Assembly (NCBI GenBank): GCA_024228935.1
Contig: JAAESX010000015.1
Coordinates: 1 to 61,233 of the forward strand
Direction: 5' to 3'
From: Pseudomonadota bacterium
GTDB taxonomy: Bacteria; Myxococcota_A; UBA796; CAJQPC01
Length of the DNA: 61,233 nucleotides
Below are positions 36,145-45,925 of the stretch, one piece after another. Positions within the stretch are counted from its first letter, which is position 1. Each line of letters begins with the position of its first letter. The position numbers and the translations under genes were made by a program. Below the pieces are notes generated by a model that had not been told where the DNA came from, did not search any database, and saw nothing but the letters and a program-made list of their open reading frames with translations.

Positions 36145-36863
36145 GAGGTCGCCTCGACGGGCTTCTTCAGGACCACGAGCGAGGCCACGGGGGGCAGCAG
36201 CTCGGCGCCGCTGACGAGCTCGAAGCCCACGTCGAGCGCGGTGGCCTCGAAGTCGGCGCGGGTCAGGTAGGTGACCATCGAGTCGGCCAGGTAGCTGTAG
36301 GCGGCGCGGTCCCCGCTGATCAGCCCGCCGACGGTCGGCAGCACGACGTTGTTGAAGACGGCGTGGAAGGCCTTGGCGTCGGAGCGGACCGGACGGAAGA
36401 ACTCGAGCACCGCGAACCGGCCGCCGGGGCGCAGGACGCGGAACACCTCGGACAGCGCCTTGCGGTTGTCCGGCACGTTGCGCAGGCCGAAGCCGCAGAG
36501 GCCGGTCGCATAGGTGTTGTCGGGCAGCTCGAGGTCCTGGGCGTCGCCCTGCAGCGTCCGGACGGGGGCGCCCTCGGGCAGGCGCGGGCGGCCGTGGGCG
36601 AGCATCTCGGCCGAGAAGTCCAGGGCGTCGACGCTCGGAGCGCCGTGCTCGAGGAGCTCCAGCGTGAGGTCCAGCGTCCCGGCGCACAGGTCCAGCGCGG
36701 GACCCTCGGCGACCGGCGCGATGGCGGCCAGCGCCTTCCTCCGCCAGATCGTGTCGATGCCCATCGAGAGGACCCGGTTGGCCAGGTCGTAGGTCGGCGC
36801 GATGCGGTCGAACATCGCCTGGACTTCGGGCCCGCGGGCCGGGTCGCCTGCTGTGGGGCTCAC
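36141..36863 (-). CDS. ubiE: UbiE/MenG-type demethylmenaquinone methyltransferase
   Basis: Product of 240 aa. It shows VQAMFDRIAPTYDLANRVLS at the N-terminus, the SAM-binding LDLCAGTLDLTLELLEHG (with DxxAGTGD altered to DLCAGTLD), and GFGLRNVPDNRKALSEVFRVL. It C-methylates the quinol ring in the last step. The glycine motif differs slightly from the standard GTGD but keeps the loop. GTG start overlaps the stop of the polyprenyl synthase gene. Confidence 0.9.
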   Translation of the reverse strand: MSPTAGDPARGPEVQAMFDRIAPTYDLANRVLSMGIDTIWRRKALAAIAPVAEGPALDLCAGTLDLTLELLEHGAPSVDALDFSAEMLAHGRPRLPEGAPVRTLQGDAQDLELPDNTYATGLCGFGLRNVPDNRKALSEVFRVLRPGGRFAVLEFFRPVRSDAKAFHAVFNNVVLPTVGGLISGDRAAYSYLADSMVTYLTRADFEATALDVGFELVSGAELLPPVASLVVLKKPVEATS

Positions 36864-37891
36864 GCGACACGCTCGGCGAGGTACCGAGCGAGGTCCGCGA
36901 GCGCCTGCTTGTGCGGGCTGTCCGGCAGGACGGAGAGCTCGGCGATGCCCTGGTCCACCAGGTCGCTGGCGTAGGCCGCGGAGCGCTCGAGCGCGCCGGT
37001 CGCGCGGACCTCAGCCAGGAGACCCGGGATCTCCTCGTCCGTCGGCGCGTGGGCCTGCAGTCGCGTCTTGAGCGAGGGGTTCGACTCCATCGCGTACAAG
37101 AGGGGCAGCGTGAGCTTGCGCTCCTTCAGGTCTGTGCCCGGCGTCTTGCCCGTGAAGTCGCCGGTGCCGTAGTCGAGGATGTCGTCCGTGATCTGGAAGG
37201 CGACGCCGACCGTTCGGCCGAAGCGCTCCATCCGCGCAGCCAGGGGCTCGTCGCCCAGCGCATTGGCTCCCACGCTCGCGCACCAGGCGATGAGGGCCGC
37301 CGACTTGCGGTCGATGACCTCGAGGTACTCCTCCATCGTCGTGTCCAGGTCGCCGGCTCGCTGGAGCTGCAGCACCTCGCCCTCGGCCATGGCCTTCACG
37401 GCCGCGGCCAGCCCGGAGACACAGGCGTGGCCGCCGTGCTCGCTGGCCATCAGGACGCCCTGCGCCAGGCAGAAGTCGCCCGTGAGGATGACCAGGGCGT
37501 TGCCGTACACGTGCTGGGCGGCGTCGTTTCCGCGACGGGTGGCCGCGTCGTCGACGACGTCGTCGTGCAGCAGCGAGCCGAGGTGGATGAGCTCGCCGAC
37601 CACCATCAGCCGCGACAGGTCCCCCCCGAGGCCGACCGCGCGGGCGCCGAGCGCCGTCAGCAGGGGCCGGACGCGCTTTCCACCGGCGCTGGCCAGGTAG
37701 CGGGCCGCTCCTTCGACGGGTCCGATCGTGCCGGACAGCACCTCGTCGAGGGTCTCCTCGGTCCGCCTCATCTCCTCGGCCACGAGCGCAAACGCGTGCG
37801 TGGGCGGCTGGATCCGGGTGCGGGGCGCGTCGGCGGCGACACCTCGGGGCTCGAGGCGCCGGGTTCCGTGGAGCGGCTGAATTCTGTTCAT
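36860..37891 (-). CDS. Long-chain polyprenyl diphosphate synthase
   Basis: Product of 343 aa from ATG 37891, with aggagcc upstream. The first Asp-rich motif is GSLLHDDVVDDAATRRG and the second is ITDDILDYGTGDFTGK; GGKRVRPLL binds isopentenyl diphosphate. It builds the side chain (probably C35-C45) later attached by MqnP. It is the first gene of the seven-gene operon and the only one with a free 5' region, so the operon promoter lies in 37892-37972 next to the palindrome. The exact chain length is not predictable. Confidence 0.9.
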   Translation of the reverse strand: MNRIQPLHGTRRLEPRGVAADAPRTRIQPPTHAFALVAEEMRRTEETLDEVLSGTIGPVEGAARYLASAGGKRVRPLLTALGARAVGLGGDLSRLMVVGELIHLGSLLHDDVVDDAATRRGNDAAQHVYGNALVILTGDFCLAQGVLMASEHGGHACVSGLAAAVKAMAEGEVLQLQRAGDLDTTMEEYLEVIDRKSAALIAWCASVGANALGDEPLAARMERFGRTVGVAFQITDDILDYGTGDFTGKTPGTDLKERKLTLPLLYAMESNPSLKTRLQAHAPTDEEIPGLLAEVRATGALERSAAYASDLVDQGIAELSVLPDSPHKQALADLARYLAERVA

Positions 37892-37941
37892 CAAGGCTCC
37901 TCGCTCGGCCTGTGCCCTCATCTAATCAGGAAATTCAGAAC

Positions 37942-37959
37942 CTTCAATGACGATTGAAG
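37942..37959. promoter_or_regulatory. Palindrome CTTCAAT-gacg-ATTGAAG, candidate operator
   Basis: A perfect 7-bp inverted repeat with a 4-base spacer lies between the divergent menaquinone operon and the GbsR/MarR-type gene, 13 nt before the regulator's ATG. MarR-fold dimers bind such sites. A second perfect palindrome, GTTCGAAC (37965-37972), abuts the regulator's start codon. The regulator has no visible Shine-Dalgarno site, so its mRNA could be leaderless. Confidence 0.55.
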
Positions 37960-37972
37960 TTATGGTTCGAAC

Positions 37973-38518
37973 ATGGCGCAAGCCGAGACCACATCTCCGC
38001 GCGACCCGGCTCTCGAGCAAGCGGTCGATCGCGTCGCCGAGGCCATCGGTGACCTGATGGAGTTCTGGAACTTCAAGCCGAGCATGGGGCGCGTGTGGGC
38101 GGTCCTGTACCTGTCGCACGAGCCGCTCTCCGCCGAGGAGATCTGTGGCCGAACGGGCCTGTCGAGCGGATCCGTGAGCATGACGCTGAACGAGCTCAGG
38201 CTCTGGGGCGTCGTGGGACGGTCGCGTGAGGCGGGGCCCGGACCGCGGCGTCGGAAGACCTATGTGGCCGAGACCGACATCCTCGGGATGGTCACCCGTG
38301 TCTTCCGCGAGCGGGAGCTGAAGCAGGTCCGTCGCGTCGTCCACGAGCTCGAGGCCGCCGAGGCCCTCCTGGGTGAGGACGATCGCTTCGTGGTCGGACG
38401 GGTTCGACGTCTGCTCGGGCTCGCGCGACGCGGTGAACGCATCGTCGAGCGGTTCGCGCAGGCCGGCGAGATGGACCTGTCGCCCATTCGCAACTGGCTG
38501 AAGCCTCGCGCACGCTGA
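37973..38518 (+). CDS. GbsR/MarR-family transcriptional regulator
   Basis: Product of 181 aa. It has the GbsR-type pattern: an N-terminal helix (IGDLMEFWNFKPSMGRVWAVLYL), then winged helix-turn-helix LSAEEICGRTGLSSGSVSMT with wing GVVGRSREAGPGPRRRKTYV, and a helical dimer region. GbsR proteins usually repress osmolyte or membrane-related operons and respond to small ligands. It diverges from the menaquinone operon, making quinone synthesis the likely target. The ligand is unknown. Confidence 0.8.
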   Translation: MAQAETTSPRDPALEQAVDRVAEAIGDLMEFWNFKPSMGRVWAVLYLSHEPLSAEEICGRTGLSSGSVSMTLNELRLWGVVGRSREAGPGPRRRKTYVAETDILGMVTRVFRERELKQVRRVVHELEAAEALLGEDDRFVVGRVRRLLGLARRGERIVERFAQAGEMDLSPIRNWLKPRAR

Positions 38519-38577
38519 CGAGCACGTTGGCAGCGCGATAGGCTTCGTCCGACTTTCTCCTTCCTCTGGTGAGCCCG

Positions 38578-39348
38578 ATGCTGTCCCTTCTCTTCGCCGT
38601 CGCCTGTGGTGACCCGCCCGCGCTGTCCGTCCAGGTCAACGATGTCTTCGGGACGCCCGTCGCCGATGCCCAGGTCAAGATGGACGGCGCGACCGACACC
38701 TTCGCGACCGACGCTGGCGGCAAGGCCCAGGTGCTCGGCGCCTCGGCCGGCTCGACCGTCGAGCTGATGGCCGGCAAGGCGGGGTACATCCACGACTTCG
38801 CGTCGCTCGACATCCCCGCCGAGGGCGAGTGGCCGCCGCTGACGTTCTCGCTCTACCCCGAGCCCACCGAGCCCGGCTTCTACTCGCTCGGCAAGGAGTC
38901 GTACGCGCACCTCGCCGCCGCGAAGATCGAGTCGCTGGCGACCGAGTTCACCACCTGGCACGGCCTGAAGGACCACCCCGCCAGCACGGTCACCGCCAAG
39001 GCCGGCGAGCCGCTGACGCTGGTCTTCAACTCGACGCTGCGGGCCACGGAGCTGAAGCGTCAGGATCTGCGGCTGTCGAAGCTCGAGTACAAGGAGACCG
39101 CCGAAGTCACCGGTGTGCTCGGAGCGACCGACGTCGAGCTGCACCTGTGGGTCGCTGACGCTTCGGACATCGACTACGAGCTGAAGGGCACGCAGTCCCA
39201 GGACGACTACCTGATCGTGGTCGGTGGCGGCCTGGAGCCGGGCGTCTACGCGTTCCACGCCCAGGGTGTCATGCACTCGACCGAGGCCGACACGCTCGAG
39301 AAGCTCCCTGCCGAGATGCAGGTCGCGTTCCCGTTCGAGGTCAAGTAG
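38578..39348 (+). CDS. Lipoprotein with carboxypeptidase-like regulatory domain
   Basis: Product of 256 aa from ATG 38578 (GTG 38569 in the same frame is an alternative). Lipobox FAVACG. The first domain (VQVNDVFGTPVADAQVKMDG, then TFATDAGGKAQV) is the beta-sandwich found in carboxypeptidase regulatory/SpaA-like folds. The C-terminal part is a beta domain of unknown family. It opens the envelope-rich right part of the window. The function is probably structural or binding. Confidence 0.65.
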   Translation: MLSLLFAVACGDPPALSVQVNDVFGTPVADAQVKMDGATDTFATDAGGKAQVLGASAGSTVELMAGKAGYIHDFASLDIPAEGEWPPLTFSLYPEPTEPGFYSLGKESYAHLAAAKIESLATEFTTWHGLKDHPASTVTAKAGEPLTLVFNSTLRATELKRQDLRLSKLEYKETAEVTGVLGATDVELHLWVADASDIDYELKGTQSQDDYLIVVGGGLEPGVYAFHAQGVMHSTEADTLEKLPAEMQVAFPFEVK

Positions 39349-39359
39349 CGACGGGGCTT

Positions 39360-39375
39360 GGGGTTCGCCCCGAAC
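39360..39375. terminator. Weak hairpin between convergent genes
   Basis: GGGG-TTCG-CCCC (39360-39371), with the alternative GTTCG-CCC-CGAAC (39363-39375), can fold just after the stop at 39348. There is no T-run. It lies between convergent genes, so it may act in either direction. Weak evidence. Confidence 0.3.
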
Positions 39376-39452
39376 AATCTCGGATTCTCCGGCCTCCAGG
39401 TCTCACAACGCCCGTCCTGGCCGTCACGAGCGCGATGCGGCCTAAAGCCGGA

Positions 39453-41051
39453 CTAGATGTCGCAGTCCACGCTTGAGCTGTACTCGATCGTGATGTGCGC
39501 GCCTTCGCCCGGGATGTGGTCCTGGTCGAAGCGGATGAGCGCGGGCGTGTCCGGCGCGTCCGGGTTCTCAATGGTCGGGTCGCCGTCCTCGAGCTCCCAG
39601 CCTTCTTCCTGGATCTCGCCGTCGACCGTCACGACGATGCTGTTGGCCTCGACGTCGTCGTCGGACAGGTAGAAGACGTCCGCCAGCTTCACGCGGAGCG
39701 CTGCCTCGGCGATGGACGTCAGCTTGGTGCCCCAGTCGCTGTCGCAGATCGACAGGAACAGGCCGCCGGTGGCCGCGACCGCCTCGTAGTAGCCATGGCC
39801 GGCGTCCGCGCTCTGGCCGCCGTCCTCGCAGCCCTGGGGCAGCGGTCCGGCGACGGCCGAGATGTAGGTGCTGGGCGCCTGGCCCAGGATCTCGGGCACG
39901 ACCGTCGCGTAGCCGTTCTCGGCCGGTGACTGGTCGGGCTCGTCGCTGATGAGGACCAGCGAGACCGTGGAGTTCTCGCGCAGGAACTCGCTGTTGCAGC
40001 CGGCGATGCGGTCGGCCGCGGTCGCGTGCTTGGCGATGGTCAGGCCCGACTCGGTGAAGAGCCCGCCCGAGCCGTTGACGGCCTGCTGGAAGATGCCGTC
40101 CTTGTCGCTGCTGTCGGGCCAGATGTAGTCGATGTTGTGGCAGCCGTTGTCCGCCGTCACCGCCATGATCAGGTAGTCGGCGTCGATCTCTTCGAGCTCG
40201 TCGATGAACTGGCTGAACTTGGCCGACATCTCGGCCTTGTCGTCGTCCATCGAGCAGGACTGGTCGACGTAGAACATGATGTCGACCTTGCCGCTGATGG
40301 GCTGCTCGAACTCATCGACGTAGTCGCTTCCCTCGGCCCCTTCGCCCGTCTCGGTGACGACCGGGTCCTGGGCGTTGCTGTCGATCCAGAGCTCGCCCTC
40401 GTAGGTCTCGAGCGCCTCGGGGGTCCAGTCCAGAGGAACGGTGAGGATCTCGTCGGGCTCGAGGTGGACGGGGAACGTGATCTCGTCGAGGTTCGGGACG
40501 AACGCCTCGCCGATCTGCGCCAGGCTGTAGATCTCGAGCGTCTCGCGCCCGATGTTCTGGAGGTAGACCTCGCCGTTGCGGGTGCACCCGGGCTCGGCGC
40601 GACCGAAGTCGTACGGCGAGGGCCAGACGTACAGCGAGGGGATCAGGCCCTGGCCGGTCATGTCGACGACGGCGCGCGCGGTGGCGGGATCCGAGCTGTC
40701 GATGACCAGGCGGCCCTCGTGGTCGAGCGACTGGGCGGTGAACGTGACCGTCACCTCGGTGCTCTCGCCGGGGGACAGCTCGCTGTCGAGTCCGGTCAGG
40801 TCGAGCACGAAGCCGGCGTCGCCCTCGAGCTTCACGTCGTTGAGGTCGAGGAGCAGCGTGCCCTCGTTCGAGATCTTGAAGGTCGTGGTGTCGCCTTCGC
40901 CGGCGCTGAACGCTCCGAAGTCCCAGCCGGGCGGGTCGACGACGATGAGCGGCGAGGCGTCCTCGTCGGCCCCGGTGTCGATCTTGATGATCTTCTGGTC
41001 CGAGCAGTCGGCGCCCATCCCGAGGACGAACAGCAGCGGGAGTACGGACAT
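39453..41051 (-). CDS. Lipoprotein with choice-of-anchor-D repeats and VWA domain (paralogue)
   Basis: Product of 532 aa from ATG 41051, with aggaaa upstream; lipobox MGADC. Order of parts is as in 10177-11811: Ig-like 'WDFGAFSAGEGDTTTFKIS', then 'YDFGRAEPGCTRNGEVYL', VWA MIDAS DIMFYVDQSCSMDDD, 'LVLISDEPDQSPAE' and a C-terminal beta domain ending in VDCDI. Several motifs match the first copy closely (EQPI before the VWA, ATGGLFLSIC). Surface metal-dependent binding is likely. It is divergent from the OmpA gene. Confidence 0.85.
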   Translation of the reverse strand: MSVLPLLFVLGMGADCSDQKIIKIDTGADEDASPLIVVDPPGWDFGAFSAGEGDTTTFKISNEGTLLLDLNDVKLEGDAGFVLDLTGLDSELSPGESTEVTVTFTAQSLDHEGRLVIDSSDPATARAVVDMTGQGLIPSLYVWPSPYDFGRAEPGCTRNGEVYLQNIGRETLEIYSLAQIGEAFVPNLDEITFPVHLEPDEILTVPLDWTPEALETYEGELWIDSNAQDPVVTETGEGAEGSDYVDEFEQPISGKVDIMFYVDQSCSMDDDKAEMSAKFSQFIDELEEIDADYLIMAVTADNGCHNIDYIWPDSSDKDGIFQQAVNGSGGLFTESGLTIAKHATAADRIAGCNSEFLRENSTVSLVLISDEPDQSPAENGYATVVPEILGQAPSTYISAVAGPLPQGCEDGGQSADAGHGYYEAVAATGGLFLSICDSDWGTKLTSIAEAALRVKLADVFYLSDDDVEANSIVVTVDGEIQEEGWELEDGDPTIENPDAPDTPALIRFDQDHIPGEGAHITIEYSSSVDCDI

Positions 41052-41185
41052 CGGTTTCCTCGCGGGGTCCCCTGCCGCGGTGACCATCTTCGATACGTTA
41101 CCGTTCGATTGCGGATGCCGCTGAGTCAAACCGGGGGCACACTGACAAGAGACGGGTTCCGCAGCAGTGCGAAGCAGGAAGGTTG

Positions 41186-42748
41186 ATGGTCGGTGTCGCT
41201 CTATCGGTGCTCATGCTCGGGCCTGAAGCAAACGCCCAGGGCATGAGCGTGGACGTCGAGCTGCTGCGCCCGACCTTCGCCGCCGGCTCGCTCCCAGGCG
41301 TGGACAGTCCGCTTGTGGCGGGCAAAGGCGCCATTCGCGCCGGCTTCATCACCCAGTACGAGCGCGACCCGGTCATCCTCTACCAGTACGGCGAGGAGTA
41401 CGGCGTCGTCGTGAAGAACCGCGTCCAGAACCATCTGGGCATCGCGTATGACGTGACGGACCGTTTCAGCGCGCGGGCCACCCTGCCGATCGCCTTCCAG
41501 GCCGGCTTCGACGACGTCGTCTTCGAGCAGAGCTGGAACGGGCTGGGGCTCGGGGACATCGGGCTCGGCGGCAAGGTGCAGCTCGCCAAGGCCGGTCCGC
41601 TGACCACAGGCGCGCGCATCGACTTCCTCGTCCCGAGCGGGACCAACGAGGCCTGGCTTGGCGACGCCAGCCTGCGCACCCAGCTCGGGCTGTCCGCCCT
41701 GGGCGAGGTGGGCCCGGCGCACGCGGTGGTCGACCTCAGCTACACGGCGCGTCCGAACGAGCTCGACACGGGCCAGGACTTCATCGTCGAGAGCACGCTC
41801 GACTTCAACGCCAGCCTGGGCTTCGAGGTCTGGCCCGACCGCCTGGGCATGAACCTGGGGTACCTGTCCCGCGGCGGCGTCAGCCACCTGGGGCAGTCCG
41901 GCGGCGAGAACGGCAGCGACCTGATCGGCGGGCTCCAGATCCACCGCAAGGACGGGAGTGGCCAGATCGACCTGGGTGTCGGCAAGGGCCTGGCCCAGGG
42001 CGTCGGAAGCACCGCCTTCCGCGGGTTTGTCGGGTACACCTGGGTCCGCCCGCCCGTCGTGCCCGAGCCCGTGCCCGAGCCGGTCGTGGTCATCAAGGAG
42101 ATCCCGCCGCCCCCGGTCGTCGTCATCGAGCCGGACATCGAGGAGCCGCCCCCCGAGCCCGAGTGGCAGCCCGAAGAGGTCGCGAAGGTCGTCCGCAACC
42201 AGATCGTGATCCGCGACCCGATCAACTTCGTGTTCGCGCAGGACACCATCCTGGACGAGTCGCTGGTCGTGCTCGAGGCCATCGCCAAGGTCCTTCACGA
42301 GCACGCCGAGATCGAACACCTGGTCATCGAGGGCCACGCGTCCGAGGAGGGCAGCTTCGAGTACAACTACGACCTGTCGAACCTGCGCGCCCGAGCCATC
42401 TGGAAGGAGCTCATGCGCCAGGGCGTGCACCCCGACCGCATCAGCTACCGCGGCATGGGCGAGGTCGTCCCGATCGAGACGGGCGACGACGAGGAGTCCC
42501 TGGCCACGAACCGCCGGGTCGAGTTCCACATCATCGACTGGATCGAGCCCGACGAGGAGTTCCCCGTCTACGAGGAGAGCTACCGTCTTCCGTGGAGCGG
42601 CGACTCGGTCACGACCGTCCAGCCGATCCGTCCGCCGGAGCCCGAGAAGACCGACGAGCCCGAAGAGGATGTCAACACGATCGAGATCGACCTCTTGAAC
42701 CCGGACAACTTCGATCTATACGAAGAAGAGGGCGAGGAGACCGAATGA
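41186..42748 (+). CDS. OmpA-family outer-membrane protein
   Basis: Product of 520 aa (ATG 41186; TTG 41183 possible), behind aggaagg. A signal peptide is followed by an N-terminal region of alternating beta strands (about residues 20-280, Gly/aromatic-rich, barrel-like). A Pro/Glu/Val-rich hinge ([14 protein letters not shown]) comes next, then the OmpA peptidoglycan-binding domain: [42 protein letters not shown] and NRRVEFHI. The acidic C-terminal tail is extra. It holds the outer membrane to the wall. The stop overlaps the next gene's ATG (ATGA). Confidence 0.85.
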   Translation: MVGVALSVLMLGPEANAQGMSVDVELLRPTFAAGSLPGVDSPLVAGKGAIRAGFITQYERDPVILYQYGEEYGVVVKNRVQNHLGIAYDVTDRFSARATLPIAFQAGFDDVVFEQSWNGLGLGDIGLGGKVQLAKAGPLTTGARIDFLVPSGTNEAWLGDASLRTQLGLSALGEVGPAHAVVDLSYTARPNELDTGQDFIVESTLDFNASLGFEVWPDRLGMNLGYLSRGGVSHLGQSGGENGSDLIGGLQIHRKDGSGQIDLGVGKGLAQGVGSTAFRGFVGYTWVRPPVVPEPVPEPVVVIKEIPPPPVVVIEPDIEEPPPEPEWQPEEVAKVVRNQIVIRDPINFVFAQDTILDESLVVLEAIAKVLHEHAEIEHLVIEGHASEEGSFEYNYDLSNLRARAIWKELMRQGVHPDRISYRGMGEVVPIETGDDEESLATNRRVEFHIIDWIEPDEEFPVYEESYRLPWSGDSVTTVQPIRPPEPEKTDEPEEDVNTIEIDLLNPDNFDLYEEEGEETE

Positions 42749-43974
42749 CCGCACTGATGCTCGCTCTCCTCGCTGCACCTCGGGCGCAGGACAAGACCGA
42801 CTGCACGACCGAGCTGACGCAGGACCTGAACTGCAACGCCATCGACGTGGCGGCCGAGCAGCTCGTGGACGTCGACGACCCCGAGTGCGCCGCGCACACC
42901 GACGACGACGACAACGTCTACGAGAGCGCCGACTACTACTACGACTACTACAGCTACGGCTGCGAGTACTTCGTGACCGACCTCGGCACCGACGAGGACG
43001 AGGACGGCTTCTCCGACGGCCAGGTCCAGATCTTCACCGAGGAGTCCGAGACCGACCCCGACGAGTTCCCCGAGAAGACCGTCACGCTGGCCTGCGACAA
43101 CTGCCCTGAGGACTACAACCCGTGGCAGGAGGACATCGACTGCGACGACGCGGGCGACCTCTGCGACAACTGCTTCGACATCTACAACCCCTCGCAGATC
43201 GACAGCGACCTCGAGGGGCTGGGCGACGACTGCGACAACTGTCCGTTCCACGCGAACCTCGACCAGCTCGACAGTGACGAGGACGAGGCCGGCGACGCCT
43301 GCGACAACTGCCCGGAGCTGTCGAATCCGAGCCAGGCCGACAGCGATTTCGACGAGATCGGCAACGACTGCGACAACTGCCCGGTCATCGCGAACCCCGA
43401 CCAGCTCGACACCGACCTGGATGGCTACGGCGACTCCTGCGACAACTGCCCGTTCACCGAGCACGAGTCGCTGACGGACACCGACATCGACGGCGTGGGC
43501 GACATCTGCGACAACTGCAGCACGCTGTACAACCCCGAGCAGGACGACTTCGACCTGGACCTCGTCGGGGACGCCTGCGACAACTGCGTCGAGCTCGACA
43601 ACCCCGAACAGCTCGACACCGACCACGACCTGGTGGGCGACGACTGCGACAACTGCCCCGACTTCGTGAACCCCGCCCAGTCCGACATCGACGAGGACGG
43701 CGTGGGCGACGACTGCGACGTCTGCGTGGACCTGGAGAACCCAGGTCAGGAAGACCAGGACGCCGACGGCGTCGGGGACATCTGCGACAACTGCATCGAC
43801 CGGGCGAACAGCGCGCAGCTGGACGAGGACGGCGATGGGATCGGCGACGCGTGTGACGCGGACGCCGAGCTGCGGGGCGGCGGCGCCCGGTGCGACGTCG
43901 GCGGTCTCGGGACCAGCGCGCTGCTGGGGATGCTGGCGCTCGGACTGAGCCGACGCCGACGTCGGACTACATGA
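42745..43974 (+). CDS. Thrombospondin type-3 repeat protein with MYXO-CTERM-like tail
   Basis: Product of 409 aa. A short signal is followed by a Tyr-rich stretch and about twelve Ca-binding type-3 repeats of the form D-x-D-x-D-G-x-G-D-x-C-D-N-C. Cys pairs recur every 23 residues or so. The C-terminus has [10 protein letters not shown], a hydrophobic helix and RRRRR. Ca-stabilised surface rod. It is translated with OmpA through a 4-nt overlap, so the two may form one envelope structure. Its end overlaps the convergent SRPBCC gene by 8 nt. Confidence 0.88.
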   Translation: MTALMLALLAAPRAQDKTDCTTELTQDLNCNAIDVAAEQLVDVDDPECAAHTDDDDNVYESADYYYDYYSYGCEYFVTDLGTDEDEDGFSDGQVQIFTEESETDPDEFPEKTVTLACDNCPEDYNPWQEDIDCDDAGDLCDNCFDIYNPSQIDSDLEGLGDDCDNCPFHANLDQLDSDEDEAGDACDNCPELSNPSQADSDFDEIGNDCDNCPVIANPDQLDTDLDGYGDSCDNCPFTEHESLTDTDIDGVGDICDNCSTLYNPEQDDFDLDLVGDACDNCVELDNPEQLDTDHDLVGDDCDNCPDFVNPAQSDIDEDGVGDDCDVCVDLENPGQEDQDADGVGDICDNCIDRANSAQLDEDGDGIGDACDADAELRGGGARCDVGGLGTSALLGMLALGLSRRRRRTT

Positions 43975-44491
43975 ACCCGGCGCCCCCGTCCTCGTCGAGG
44001 ATGGGGTCGGTTCGCAGGAACGACGCCGCGGTCGCCCGAGCATCGGTCTCGAAGTGCCGTGCGGTGCGCTTGTGTCGGTGGATGAAGAGCTCCTCGACGA
44101 AGCGAGCGACCCAGCGCGTCGGGCGACGGCGCGGCGTGAACGTGATGGCGTCCAGGTAGCGGACCGCGTCGTCGGTCTGCTGGACGATGTGGCGGTGCTC
44201 CCACTGCGAGAAGACGGCGTTCTCGCTGACGTCGACGAACTCCTGGCGCTCGCGGAACTCGGTCAGGTTCAGCTCCCAGGCCGGGGCCGGGATGACGCCG
44301 AGGAACATGAAGCGGATGTCGACGGGGCCGACGTCCTCGCCGCGCAGGCCGCGCTGGAGCTTGTCCTGGTCGATGCGCGCGCGTAGCCAGGGGTGGAGCT
44401 CGTCCTCGAGCTTGTCGACGTCCGTCTTGGCACGCCACACGTCCTCGAGGGGAGCGAAGAAGCGGGTGCTGACGCGAAGGTGGTACCGCAT
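43967..44491 (-). CDS. SRPBCC-superfamily protein
   Basis: Product of 174 aa. The pattern fits a START/Bet v1-like SRPBCC fold: [20 protein letters not shown] at the N-terminus, a central series of beta strands ([18 protein letters not shown]), and a long C-terminal helix ([18 protein letters not shown]). These domains bind lipids or other hydrophobic ligands. Ligand unknown. It shares its strand with the GT-C gene 10 nt upstream. Confidence 0.65.
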   Translation of the reverse strand: MRYHLRVSTRFFAPLEDVWRAKTDVDKLEDELHPWLRARIDQDKLQRGLRGEDVGPVDIRFMFLGVIPAPAWELNLTEFRERQEFVDVSENAVFSQWEHRHIVQQTDDAVRYLDAITFTPRRRPTRWVARFVEELFIHRHKRTARHFETDARATAASFLRTDPILDEDGGAGFM

Positions 44492-44500
44492 GGAGGGGAG

Positions 44501-45874
44501 CTAACGCCTCTCCAGGACGCGCACCCACGCGTGATGGACCTCGAACCGGGCGACCTCGTCGAGCTGCAGCTCCTGCAGGCGGCCGAGCGGTTCTCCTTCG
44601 CAGACCTCGACGATCGGCCCGTCGATCTCGGCGGGGTCGGTGCCGAAGCGGTAGACCCGCAGGTCGTCTCGCGGCGTGTCGACCACACCGGCGTAGGGCC
44701 GCGTGAGCTGGGTCCAGGCGTAGCTGCCGACCCAGGCATCCGCGGGGATCTCGGCGTCTCGGACGGCTCGCGCGACGTCCAGGCCGTACAGGCTCGACTC
44801 GGGGCCGTGGGGGCTCGGGCGGTGCAGGAAGATCACGCCCAGGATCGCGACGGCGACGGCGTTCAGGGGGAACAGCGCGACCGCCAGGGCGAGCGCACCC
44901 AGCATCCCGGGGATGAGGTAGCGGACGTGCGTGTGGGCATCGAGTCGGTCCAGGCCGCCCAGGAAGTTCAGGGTGCCGAAGAAGCCGATCTGGACGACGA
45001 CGTGGGCCAGCACGATGAGCAGGCCGCGTCGGCGAGGGGCCTTCGTGAGCCCCCAGATCGCCGCGGGGATGACGAGCCAGCGACCCTGCTCGCCCAGCAC
45101 GATCCACGCGACGGTGCCCAGGTCGGAGAGCCACCCGAGGAACGAGTCCGGTAGCCGCTCGCTCGAGGCGAGGCCCCAGCCGGTCGCGGCGTAGTGCAGG
45201 CCTGCCCAGCCGGCGAGGACCAGGGGGGGAGCGAGCCAGCCCCAGCCCTTCCGCCGGTCGACGAGACAGGCGATGACGGCGGGGGCGGCGAGCAGGATCC
45301 CGGGCTCCTTGCAGGCCGTGGCCACGCCGGCGACCAGGGCGAACATGCCGTCGCGGCGGTCGAGGATGAACACGAGCGCCCAGGGCGTGAGCGCCATCAG
45401 CGGCAGGTCCGTGTCGGGTCGCAACAGCTGGGCGGCGACGGGCGGGATGAGGACGAATGCGGCGGCGGCCCAGGCGGCCTGGGGGCCTCCGAGGCGGCGC
45501 AGCAGGGCGGCCATCCCGGTGCCGAACAGGACGGCGATGGGCAGCGCGGCGAGGTGGACCGCCACGTGCGTCTTCACAGGCAGGAGCAGGAAGATCGCCA
45601 GGTACATGTACCAGAGCGGCGGGTGCGCGTAGTCGGGCAGGCCGCCCTCCCATTGCGGGGGCAGCGTGAAGCCTGGCCGGGCCGCTTCGGGCAGCACGTC
45701 GATGACCAGCGAGGGCCCGGTCTCGGTCAGCCGCAGCGCCTTCGGCACCCACCAGAACAGGCCGTCCTCGATGAGGGGCGCATCCAGGTTCCAGAGCACG
45801 AACGCGACGCCGACCAGCGCGGCGAGGAGTCCAGGCGCATGGCGGGCACGGGTCACGGCACGCCGAGCGTACAT
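44501..45874 (-). CDS. GT-C family membrane glycosyltransferase
   Basis: Product of 457 aa with about ten hydrophobic helices. The first loop has acidic residues (NLDAPLIEDGLFWW, then DYAHPPLWYMYLA) as in PMT/ArnT-type GT-C enzymes, which transfer sugars from polyprenyl carriers on the outer face of the inner membrane. A soluble C-terminal portion ends in VHHAWVRVLERR. It lies directly upstream of the SRPBCC gene; donor and acceptor are unknown. Confidence 0.75.
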   Translation of the reverse strand: MYARRAVTRARHAPGLLAALVGVAFVLWNLDAPLIEDGLFWWVPKALRLTETGPSLVIDVLPEAARPGFTLPPQWEGGLPDYAHPPLWYMYLAIFLLLPVKTHVAVHLAALPIAVLFGTGMAALLRRLGGPQAAWAAAAFVLIPPVAAQLLRPDTDLPLMALTPWALVFILDRRDGMFALVAGVATACKEPGILLAAPAVIACLVDRRKGWGWLAPPLVLAGWAGLHYAATGWGLASSERLPDSFLGWLSDLGTVAWIVLGEQGRWLVIPAAIWGLTKAPRRRGLLIVLAHVVVQIGFFGTLNFLGGLDRLDAHTHVRYLIPGMLGALALAVALFPLNAVAVAILGVIFLHRPSPHGPESSLYGLDVARAVRDAEIPADAWVGSYAWTQLTRPYAGVVDTPRDDLRVYRFGTDPAEIDGPIVEVCEGEPLGRLQELQLDEVARFEVHHAWVRVLERR

Positions 45875-45925
45875 CTGTTAGTCGCCACGCCCTCGATGGA
45901 CGCCGGTAGGCGACTGGAGACCCCC

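Noticed and set aside
42960..43860. Repeats in the type-3 protein as a DNA repeat array
   Set aside because: The repetition is at the protein level (Ca loops), with varied DNA; it is explained by the thrombospondin-3 domain.
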